Shown: positions 1 to 9,434 of the stretch, piece after piece
Layout of the letters: each line of letters begins with the position of its first letter
Numbering within the stretch: the first letter of the stretch is position 1
Assembly: GCA_946406115.1 (NCBI GenBank)
Contig: OX291540.1
Coordinates: 10,288,563 to 10,352,562, forward strand
Length of the DNA: 64,000 bases
Origin: Apoda limacodes
Lineage: Eukaryota > Arthropoda > Insecta > Lepidoptera > Limacodidae
Direction: 5' to 3'
Position numbers and translations under genes: made by a program
Notes under the pieces: generated by a model
Database searches by the model: none
What the model was told of the DNA's origin: nothing
The model's input: the letters and a program-made list of their open reading frames with translations, nothing else

Positions 1-118
1 TGGCCTTAGTTTATTCAAAATATCATTAACATAATTAAGTAACAAAACTAAAATTATCTTAACTAAAAACCTAAAAAATATATAAATAAAACATAATTTA
101 AATTTTAAAACCCCAGAC

Positions 119-348
119 TCATAAAAAGAATATTTCATCTAAAGTAAACCCCTTTGGTATAATACCATTGACACTGGCGGCATTACCTCTCTGCACAGCC
201 AAACTTAGCCTTTGAGAGAGGTAGCATCCTGCCCTTAAATCACCCGACGCAAGAACAAGTCTTTTAGATAAGTTCTTAACAAAAGACTTCGCATTCGATG
301 GCCAAGGGCCAAGTGTCTCAGAAGCAAGTGCCACAAAATCATAACATT
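119..348 (-). pseudogene. C-terminal fragment of a mobile-element protein
   Basis: An open frame of about 75 codons reads leftward and ends in a stop at 119. It includes the stretches ASETLGPWP, LSQRLSLAVQRGNAASV and a last line ending EIFFL. I know this pattern (ETLGPW, then QR(I/L)S(I/L)A(I/V)QRGNAASV) as the tail of reverse-transcriptase-type proteins of invertebrate mobile elements. No upstream domain of that protein is open on the minus strand above 350, so this looks like a 5'-truncated copy. The family name is from memory and the class of element is unresolved. Confidence 0.45.
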
Positions 349-860
349 AATGATGAATGTTTGCGGCGCTTACGTAGTTGACGTACTCTGAACGTAAGAC
401 GGAACAAGTGTATCTTGTCCGTTGGCTTAAAATAATAGTTAAAACGTCTTTTCAGGGGTTTTCATGGATGCCGAATGCATAGCAATTCTCAAAATTTACC
501 AACCTTAACCCTGCACTCACTTGGAGTGAGCGTTTTAAGACAGCTGCCGAAACTTTGTTGTATTAACGTGCGCTCCGTGCGTCTTGTTGTATTTGGGATT
601 TAAAGTCCATATGATTTTAAGTGGTTAATGTGTACAAAAACTATTGTGTGTGTTACATATTTTTAAGTAATATTTTTTACTATAACCACTCCAAAATCTA
701 CATTTTCTTCGACGATTAACGTTGCAAAAGGCAATGTGAAAATTTTATGGCTATTTATCATTTCACTGGAAAGGGAAAATCACTCAACAAACTTTCGCTA
801 TGTAAGGACAAAGCCTATCTAAAACTGGTTGGGAAGATAAACCAGGTCTAAGAAACAGAG
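349..860. other. AT-rich spacer without recognisable gene
   Basis: I see no long frame, RNA gene or repeat end here. It separates the mobile-element tail on the left from the transposon-gene remnant on the right. Confidence 0.5.
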
Positions 861-864
861 ATAA

Positions 865-2215
865 TTCCGACTAAGATGCAATTTTCAAGGTTATGAAGTC
901 GTTTAACTTAATAGACTTTACAGTGCCCAGTTCAAGTGTCAGCAACATTGCCACAAATGACCGGGCAACCAAAGATATGCAGGCATCGCTTCTCAAAGCT
1001 AAAAAGCTTGGCTCAGATCTGGTTACCAACTTTGTTAATCAGCGGTTACTTCTTCAAGCCTTCAACCAGCTGAAAGTTTTATGATAATAATCCATGAACA
1101 AATTCTGCTTTAACCCTCTCAGACTTCTTTAAAGTTAAGGACACTAAAGATCGGACAAAGATTGTAGAGACTGACAAGGTTATTGGTCGGTCTATTATAT
1201 ATATATAAGGTCTTATTGTAGTTTACGAAACAGGCAGACAAATTGACTTGCCTTCAATTTTGAAACAAGAGCTTCTTCCAGTACCTTTTATCGGTGTCAG
1301 AAATGAATGGCACGCTCAGATGGTCAGAAGAAGCATCGGTGGTAAAACTTGTTTCTGAAGGCGTAGAATGTAAGTCAATTGAAATCAATTGCAATACTTC
1401 ACAACTGATAATAAATAGATGGTCAAGCTCTAGTGAACAGCATTCGAAAACCGGCAAACGCCACTACTTTTGGAGACCTTGCTGCAATCTTTATCGACAG
1501 GATAGTTTACCTTGGAAAAACGTATGCCAGGGTTGACATAATTTTCGACCGGTATCGTCTAAAGTCAATCTAAAGTGGGATTCGCTGCAGATGAACCAGG
1601 GAAGCCACTCCAGTACGAAGAGACATCAAAAATGCAACCGTTCCACTGCCAAAAGCTTAGACGAATTTTCTATCACTAGGAGAAAATAAGGCTGACCTCG
1701 CCCACTTCCTCTCTGAAGCGCTTCTTCAGAATACTTTGGGAGCCGTTGAATTCATTGTATCTAGAGGATTCACACAAGAAGAGGTTGTGCAAAAAACCAA
1801 CCCAAAATTCGACGTCAGCACTCTATCTGCGACGCATGAAAAGGCCGACACACGCGTTGCTCTACATGCTGTCCACTCCAATGATGACAACATCGTCGTG
1901 ATGGCTAGATGGATTCCGATACCTGTTTCCTGCTGATCCATCACTTCGACAAAATTACGAGCTTCAAAGTTTGCAGGATATTTAGTACGACAAAAGAAAG
2001 GAGGTATATCCCAGACCATGAGATTTGCAACATACTTCCCAATGATCAAAACATCTAAGTGTTTAACAAAGAAAGCAGCTTGGAAAGTCTTAAATGGAAC
2101 GGCCTGCCAGTTTTTGAACGTTCTAGGGCATGGACATGAAGAATGGACTGACTTGCACCAAGTTGTGCCACAGTTTTTGACAATGTTTGAACTCTATAAA
2201 TAGTTCATTTCTGAT
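865..2215 (+). pseudogene. Decayed transposon-borne gene with HEKADTR motif
   Basis: Broken plus-strand frames line up as one ancestral protein. Residues 893-1084 encode a segment starting MKSFNLIDFT. Around 1458-1560 there is a stretch like FGDLAAIFIDRI followed by VDIIFDRYR. At 1736-1936 a frame holds HEKADTRVALHAVHSNDDNIVVMAR. After a frameshift near 1915, the text DTCFLLIHHFDK and then RRYIPDHEI continues to about 2035. This order (VDVVFD-Y, HEEADTR--LHA, DTD---LL, YIP-HEI) is one I recall from a family of uncharacterised proteins multiplied in invertebrate genomes with transposons. Several stops and frameshifts make it a pseudogene. Function is unknown to me. Confidence 0.5.
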
Positions 2216-3140
2216 CTTCCTAACAGCGTTACCAAGGAAAAACGACGTGGTTAATTGTTTTTTTGTCTCTGCAATCTTGCAATAAACAGTTTGAACTTTG
2301 ATTACATGGCTTCCAGGCAGCAAAGTTTCGGCTGCCGTCTTGGGCACCATCTTGGAATTCATACAGCCAAATCTCAAAGTAAGTCAATTTTGAGCATTGC
2401 AATATGTTTTGTAAACGAGAAAACCACTAAACAGGCGCTTCAATCTTAATTTTAAACCAACGTACAAAGGAGATATAGGGAAAACAGAGTTTTGGCTGCC
2501 ATCTTGGATTCCGGACTAAAGGTCTAAATTTCGCTTTGGCAACAGACAAATTCGTATTCAGTGGGGTCGAAATACTCTAAAAAAGTTGTTTCCCCAACTG
2601 TTACATTATTGGCTTCTTGCATCGTCTTAAAATAATAAATAAATATTACCTACGCACGCACACTGCGGCGTGACCAAAGTATAAATAACCGGCCTAGTGC
2701 GTGTCGTTCCGTAGAATCAGAACAGATGTTCCGTAGATGTTATGTCATTGACAGCTGTCGCGAAGCCTAGACAAGGGCATTATTATTATTACGGATTACA
2801 CTATTAAATATTTTGACAGTCGGCTGTTAAAATACGCACTGAGCCAGTGCGGTGGACTATGGTCTAAGCGTCCTTTTTCTACTGAGACAACAACTAATAC
2901 CGTTTGTAATTAAGTCCATGTAAAATATGATCTCGTTCTAAGACGATTTTAACACACTACGATACGATGACAGCACTGTAGGTAACATATATTTATTGCA
3001 GCATCAGTTTTTAAAAGCTTTGATTGCATTTTTGCCCTATATGCCCTTTATATACACCTGAAACTACCATTTTTAAGCATATTTCGTAAAAAAAATGAAA
3101 GTTGTTCACTGCAGTAAACTGTAGTCTTTTGTAGGTTCTC
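2216..3140. other. Spacer with one TATA-like site
   Basis: No coding signal. A TATAAATA at about 2681-2688 is followed about 30 bp later by a possible initiator (AATCAGAA). The flanks 2640-2900 are richer in CpG than the surroundings. This could be an orphan promoter or a piece of a repeat, and nothing downstream confirms transcription. Confidence 0.3.
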
Positions 3141-3144
3141 TTAC

Positions 3145-3325
3145 TGAATTTGTAGTTCGCAACATCCCTTGGCTGTGGTTACACAGAATTCCATTTGGTC
3201 AGGCTCGGTGTCTTCGGGTGGCTCGATGGCTGAGCAATCTACTGTTGAAGCCATCCTCAGAGCTAGCATCTCCCCATGGTTGCAGCATGTCTCCGTCACT
3301 TCTGCTGCCTCTTCTGAAGTGATTG
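3145..3325 (-). CDS. Probable internal exon of a fibulin-like secreted protein (anaphylatoxin-like domain)
   Basis: The minus strand has an acceptor (ATTATCAG, exon from 3325) and a good donor (A|GTAAGAG, exon ends 3145). They bound a 181-nt segment that is GC-richer than its surroundings and open in frame (phase 1 in, phase 2 out). It encodes about 60 residues with ETCCNHGEM, DCSAI, EFCVTTAKGCC. The spacing CC-x17-C-x14-C-x6-CC, with G after the first pair, fits the anaphylatoxin-like modules at the N-terminus of fibulins (extracellular-matrix proteins). Alternatively this could be a first exon starting at an in-frame ATG at 3362 with a weak signal peptide. Both strands are open here, which weakens the case. 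No partner exon was found to the left within the window. Confidence 0.42.
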
Positions 3326-3329
3326 CTGA

Positions 3330-4050
3330 TAATGATAAAATGGTCAAATTAGCAAAATTCATTTATAAAAGTGTAAACTGGTTATCGGAAGTTATTAAGA
3401 AAAAAAAATAAGAAAATACCAACTATTTGTAGGTAGGATTAGTTTATTGAAAAATTATCCCTCAGAGGGCAAAGTAGGAAATAAAATTTGTATAAGTTAT
3501 TGTATGAGGATAAAATTTTGATGAAAGTAAGAGACAAAATGTAGGCAATTAAACCACAAAGGATTGTGAATATAAGTGAAATGGAGTTTGAATGGAACAC
3601 TAATTGGAAATATTGTGTGTAGTTGGAAAGTGTGTTATCTACCACAGCGCTTGGAGATAAAGTTGATGGGATAAGGTTTTATTTAAAATATTATTGTAAT
3701 ATCGTTATATGTATTTATTTAAATTTAATTACACACTTATTCTTATAGTTATAATTCTTCTGTAACGAAATTCAGTGTGTACCTACGTCACTGAATTGCC
3801 TGTAAACGGCAGAAACAGATTTTCTTGAATTGTTTTGTGAGTGTTGGAGTGGGTCTTTGGATAGTTCAGACTCATAATTTGACCCGGTAGATTAGGGTAT
3901 AACCCGACAGGGTCTAGGTATAGCAAAACAATGTTTGATTGGTCAGCTAGTTTCCTATAGATCTTGATGACAACATATGTGACCTTCACGGCGCAGGTAC
4001 CTACAGTGGCCAACACAGGCAGGCACATATAATAAAAAGTGGTAAACTTT
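3330..4050. other. AT-rich stretch, no gene recognised
   Basis: Short open frames exist on the minus strand (3439-3645, 3783-4028). They have AT-driven composition, no recognised motif and no convincing splice sites. Confidence 0.4.
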
Positions 4051-4360
4051 CTAGGGTTCTGTACCCGAACGGTCTAAACAAGGTCTATTGCTGTCACTAA
4101 CTTGTCCGTCCATCATTTGTTCAGTTCAAGCTACAGTCTTCAATTTCAAAGTATAAGCATTTTGTTGAACCAAAGCCATGCAAATGTCAAAAAAAAATTT
4201 AAATGTTTTTAAGGGGAGTTCCGACACAGTATAACGAGGGCGAGTAAAAAAAATTTTGACATACCCCACTTCGCTGATTCCATTCGGACGGCTTATATTC
4301 TACATTTGATACGGAACCCTAAATGTGCGCAGATCGAGACGCACTTGGCCAGTTTTTTGA
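4051..4360 (+). repeat. Dispersed lepidopteran repeat (GGGTTCCGTACCC ... CGCACTTGGCC type)
   Basis: It starts with a degenerate AGGGTTCTGTACCCGAACGG and ends GACGCACTTGGCCAGTTTTTT. The same two end motifs bound a better copy at 50187-50640. No coding capacity is seen. Other copies or pieces lie at 29095-29665, 36025-36370, 54705-54755 (inverted) and 61500-61605 (inverted). Confidence 0.6.
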
Positions 4361-5782
4361 TAATGTTTTCATTATCTTAAATAATTCTCAGTCGTGATCG
4401 CATTAAAATAAACACAAATACTAAAAAAATCGTATTATAAATACTAAATTTTCAGACGAATCAATTTTGCAGAAAGTTTAAACTTGCTTTAAGAGAATAA
4501 AATCTAATCTGATTTTATGCATACTGTGCACTGATCAGGCGTCATCTCTGAGCAAGCACCACAGCATCCCGCTCAGCAATATTATCCAATCAGCGAAACA
4601 CCCGTGAACATTGTGTGTGGGATTCTTGGATATTTATCTTAATACTGGCCACCAGCCACGAGTCAACGTCAATATAGACTTCATAAATATGTCTACAGTC
4701 TCAACCTAAGTTCTAGTATATTATATAGTCTGTGCCCTAAGTTGCCTTTTCTCTTTCAAATTGATTTGTGGTTGTTTTTTTCTTAGGAAATCATATTGTT
4801 GTCGACTTATTTGCCACGGTTTCAAAGTTAGCACCTCTACTCCATGCTTAATATTTTAAAAATATTTTAGATTGATTTTAGGCCACTTATTCACGAAAAT
4901 ACATAGAAAAGAACATTATAAGACTACATAGTATAAAGCAGTATGGTTTTTGTTCGAAAGAGACTTTTTTGTTAATATATATGTTATAGTTGACGAGAAA
5001 ATCGATGAAGTTTAAATATATCTTTTTAATTCATAAGAATGATTTTTTTTTTTAAATGATTAAGCGCGCGATGTAAGTACTCTTATATTAAGATAATGTT
5101 ACAATAAATCATTTGCAACATATCGAAGACGTCATGATTAAAAAACTAAATGGGGTTTGTAGGATATAAGGATACATTCGGTTTTTGCTATTTTCAAAGA
5201 ACAATTATAGGGTTCGTTCATTTTGATATTTTCCATACATACATATTACATAATTTTCCGGACTTTTGATAACACCAGTTTTGTTACTAACAAAATTTTT
5301 AGTTGTGCCAAACGTACGGCTGATTGATTTTTTTTATCTTATTTGGAAATGTCAGGCGGTGCACCCTGCAAACAACATTAAAGAACATACCTACATGTAC
5401 AAACATGAGTTTTAAGACGTATCTCCGGATCAAACTTAATGATGTACTTAAAAAATATTAAAACTTGACAATTAAGTACCTAAAAAGCGTATTGTACATA
5501 ACATGAAACTAAACGGTTTTTTTTTTCGTGCGTTAGTTGGATATTTTTTTTGGTAATAAAAGCTTACACGGTTAATATTGTATAATATGTTTTGCATGAT
5601 GAAAAGGTCATTTGTCAATTTAAATCATAGAAGTTTTAATCGATGTAATATAAAGCTGTAATAACTTAAAAACTGTAAGGTTGAAACATACGGGAAATGG
5701 AGTAATGAGTAAAGAATATGACAGAAATATAAAGGGTTAAATTTTTGCTACGCAAACCTATGACTAGACAAGTGCAAGGCTT
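4361..5782. other. AT-rich spacer
   Basis: No frame, RNA gene or structured repeat that I can support. Confidence 0.45.
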
Positions 5783-5918
5783 ATACTTAGAGTGTATTTA
5801 CACACTAGTCTGTATACACAGAGTAATTCGTATCTACTACGGAAATAAATATACTTAGAGTGTATTTACACACGAGTCTGTATAAACAGAGTAATTCGTA
5901 TCTGCTACGGAAATGAAT
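5783..5918 (+). repeat. Tandem duplication of a 68-bp unit
   Basis: Two adjacent 68-bp copies (5783-5850 and 5851-5918) begin ATACTTAGAGTGTATTTACA and end GGAAAT(A/G)AAT. They differ at four positions by eye. Confidence 0.9.
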
Positions 5919-6525
5919 TAATTACATTAGTAACGCCTTAGCATTGAAGATGTATCCATGATCAGTATGCAGTGTAAGTGCATTCGTTTCTAAGTTCCGA
6001 CAGAATCACGTGTATCGTATGTTTACACTGTAAATTCATCCAATTGACCATGTTTGTTATTCACGATGTATCTTTTAGTATGGATATCTGGTAAACTCGA
6101 TGACCTCAGACCTTATTGTGTATGTACTTAATATGTATATCAGTCAAATAATGAGATAGTCGTCTAAAATAAATGTAAAATGGTGAGTAAATTCTAAATA
6201 AGTATAAAAGTATAAGTATACATTTTCATAAAAGGGCTTATCTTTTAGCTTTGAATAGAACAAGCTGAGCAGTTTACGTGAAAGAAGTGAGATTTCTTTT
6301 TCTCTGCCTGTGTTCGAAAATGATGTTAGTTGCTTTAAGTGTTAATTTAATACCAGAAAGTTTTTAAAAACTGAAGTATCGCTAACTTACATAGAAGACA
6401 ACCTCTATTATAGATAGTACCTATAGGATTAAGGACATTTTTGAGCACAGTCTCGAGAATACCAGCCTCGGAATGAAGAATGAATCGAGAGAAAAATGTA
6501 TGATTGTTCTTTTACGGATCTCGCA
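5919..6525. other. AT-rich spacer
   Basis: Nothing recognisable. It ends where the decayed Jockey copy begins. Confidence 0.4.
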
Positions 6526-6529
6526 GGCA

Positions 6530-7812
6530 CTCTCATATATAACAGACGCTCCCTGCATTCTTCAGCCATCGATCCTCCGCCCCTTAGTCGAAGAAGTATC
6601 CGTCTGCCGCATAGCGATGACCGGATCCATAGAGCTGCTTGACGTACTTGACTCGGATCACCGCCCTCTCGATTAGTTTGGCCATCTGACACTCCTCCCA
6701 ACCGTGAAGGACTGGGATAAATTTGAGCAATAGCTCAAAAATCCCAGCTCGCCTCACCTAGATCGCCTTTCCGACAATATCTCGCCTAGCCAGAGCGTTG
6801 AAATCAGATACCATCAACTCCCTCCCTTCGCTAACGCGTCCCAACAACAAAACCGCGTTCGGTTACGACGAAAAAAAGGATTGCCTTGCATCTAGCCTCC
6901 AAGCCCAATGGGGCTTAAGCCATTCGATCCCGACCGCGTGCGAGAGGTAGACGGTAAAGTGGAGCGCAGAGCATCCCTACCCCCCGTTACGGTCGACGAG
7001 GTCAAACAGGTCATCAAAGACCTACGCCCCGCAAAGCCCCCGGCGTGGACAGTATCTCTTACGATATTCTTAAGCGCCTTTCAACGCTGCTATCGAAAAT
7101 TGCATTTTTCCTTCTCAATGGAAAGATGCAATTGTTATAGGCATATAGGACAAGCCAGGAAAAGCTTGTACCGAGCCTACCGACCTATAAGTTTACTAAA
7201 GTCTCTTGGTTAACTTTTCAAACGCCTCCATCTCGCTCGCCTACGGAACGCTATAGTCTACAAAGGCATCTTAATCTTTATCGATGAGCAGTTCGGCTTC
7301 CGCACCAAACACTCGTGCGTCCACCAAGTCCTCCGTATCACGGAACACATTCTCACTAGCTTCCAACCAGTATTAGGTAAGCCCCGCCACACGGGCGCTG
7401 TCTTTTTCAATGTAACGAAAGCCTTCGACAAAGTCTGGCACAACGGTTTAATTTATAAACTGTACAACTATCAGTATCCAGACCGCAGCTTTCGCCTCGT
7501 CCTATACAAGCAGGAATCCCAAAAGGGTCCGTGCTCTCCCCTATCTTGTACCTTCTCTAGAGCAACGACATCCCTTAAACGTTAGGTACCCAACTAGCCC
7601 TCTTCGCGGACGATACCGCTATTTACCGTAAGTGAGTCGAATCACTAAGAGACTACAATACTCAATAACCGCCCTAGGCGAATAGTTTTGGAAATGGAGA
7701 ATCGAAGTGAATCCCGACAAAAGCTCTACCATTCTCTTAACCGTTGGCCCCCCTCCGCGACCATTTTCCCTCCCTTTATTCGGTCGTACCATTCCTTGGC
7801 AAAACAAGCAAT
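6530..7812 (+). pseudogene. Decayed Jockey-type retrotransposon ORF2 copy
   Basis: The plus-strand translation in shifting frames follows the ORF2 protein of the intact element at 38.9-41.9 kb. It has the endonuclease segment (IDPPPL, then LDSDHRPL near 6655), the linker (FDPDRVREVDGKVERR near 6920), the RT entry (VTVDEVKQVIKDLRP), IDEQFGF near 7285, the catalytic-core stretch AKAFDKVWHN counterpart near 7420, and PDKSS near 7710. A block between the endonuclease and RT is deleted, and stops and frameshifts are frequent. It is therefore an old, dead relative in the opposite orientation. Confidence 0.88.
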
Positions 7813-7889
7813 AGGCGTGGTGGTGCTCCCTTCCAAAAAATGTGACAACTGCGTCTTTATAATTATAATTATACCCATCACATTTCTGA

Positions 7890-8250
7890 GCAATGTTTAT
7901 AAGCTTTTCTCGCAAATTCGACGGTTTCCAACCTTCCAAACAAGCCGGTTTCCGAAAAGGCTATACCATCCACATACGCACGCTGCGCGATATTATACTC
8001 AAGTCGGAAAATTAAAATTGGCGTCTGTGCTTAGCGTTTGTGGACTATAAGAAAGCCATTGATTCGGTAGAACATGGGCAGTACTGCAGACTCTTTAGAG
8101 ATGGCTTATAACTATCGAAGTAGCGAGATGCTAAAGTGCTCGTACGATAACGCAACCATGTCAGAACTCGAAAGCGATCCAACTCCAGAGTAGTGTGAGA
8201 CAGGGAGATGTCATATCTCCGAAACTACTGTTTAATAGTTTAAAGAATTT
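7890..8250 (+). pseudogene. RTE-type reverse transcriptase fragment
   Basis: After the Jockey fragment, plus-strand frames give GFRKGY at about 7930, then HTHAARYY, LAFVDYKKAIDSVE at about 8030-8065, and SSVRQGDVISPKL at about 8185-8225. FVDY(K/E)KAFDS and RQGDVISPKLF are the RT core blocks of RTE-clade LINEs. Stops and shifts interrupt it, and only part of the RT remains. Confidence 0.7.
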
Positions 8251-9133
8251 ATTCTTACTCGGACTTTTACAATGTCAAAGCCACTTACATGAAAACAAGA
8301 AGATAAATAAAAAAAGAAAATGAAAACATTAGCGCCTCTATTTCCCATATGTAAAACGTACTCGTTATAAACTTAAAAGTTGGGTATGATTGATTATATA
8401 AGCCATATTGTGTATAAAAAATACAACGATGACCCAAGTAATAAAGATATTAAGTTATTAACCTAAAACCTATACTGTCTGCGATCAATATAGCTATGAC
8501 TAAAAAAGCAAACTCTGTTCGGAAATGAGAAAAAATCGCCCGTAGCTGAATTAGATAAAATAAAACAACAGAAAGAAACATGTAAGAGGAAATAATTCGC
8601 AAATGTGCCGTAATAGATCGATTTGGATGAAACATAAATCGCAAGCAAGTTATTTTAAGCCAAACCTTAAGAAAATAGAAAGACAATAGCGTGATAGAAG
8701 TTAAACTTTTTTGCATGCACACAAATCCCTGACTTATTCATTCGCGTTCATCAGTCTCTTGGCTAAGTTCGTAATTTACCGTCCTGCGTCAAATCATTTC
8801 TCCCATCAAAGAGTGTGCAAAGAGGTTTCACTTCAGAAAATCGCACGCTATACGCAGTGAAATCGGATGAAACAGATTATCTGATCTGGATAAATTAGAA
8901 TCGCATTAAATAAATTTGTAAATAAGGAAATTCTACAAAAGTATTCATCGTAACTGAAGTGATTGTGACAGATTTACTAAAACGTAATGACGAGTATGAC
9001 GAAATTCGCAAGTTGCTCAAATGTTAGTTAGGTAGTTAATTTAAAAATGAATATATATATCCATATATTCAAAATTCGCATTATCCATATATTCAAAATT
9101 CGCAATTTTTTTTTTGTTGTTAAGAGTTGTTGA
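8251..9133. other. AT-rich spacer with short direct repeat
   Basis: No gene. Near 9058-9105 a segment TCCATATATTCAAAATTCGCA occurs twice in tandem. Confidence 0.5.
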
Positions 9134-9434
9134 CTTCGCGGCGCCTCGCAGCGGGCTTCATACAAACGATTTTCTCACTTATTTTTGACACTAGCGGATC
9201 AAACACCACGAAATTTTGAAGACATGTTCTAGTAATAAATATCTAGGTCGGCAGTGTGCCAGTTTTCTATCAAATTTTGTAGTACATATATATATATATT
9301 ATAGATTTTGGAAAAACCACTGTATTCGGCTTGGGATTATGACTAAGAAATTTCACAGTGATTGATCAATAAATGGCAAAAACAAATGAGAAATTCGTTT
9401 GTATGAAGCCCGCCGCTGCCAGTCGCCACGAAGT
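9134..9434. mobile_element. MITE-like element with about 90-bp imperfect terminal inverted repeats
   Basis: The left end ACTTCGCGGCG...GGGCTTCATACAAACGA and the right end TCGTTTGTATGAAGCCC...CGCCACGAAGT are inverted copies. The pairing continues inward through the TTTCTCA and GATCAA segments. The 301-bp unit has no coding capacity, as expected of a non-autonomous DNA transposon. I could not find a clear target-site duplication. Confidence 0.68.

Noticed and set aside
3439..4028. Two hydrophobic minus-strand frames that might be small membrane proteins
   Set aside because: Hydrophobicity follows from AT-rich codons. There is no conserved motif, splice site or promoter.
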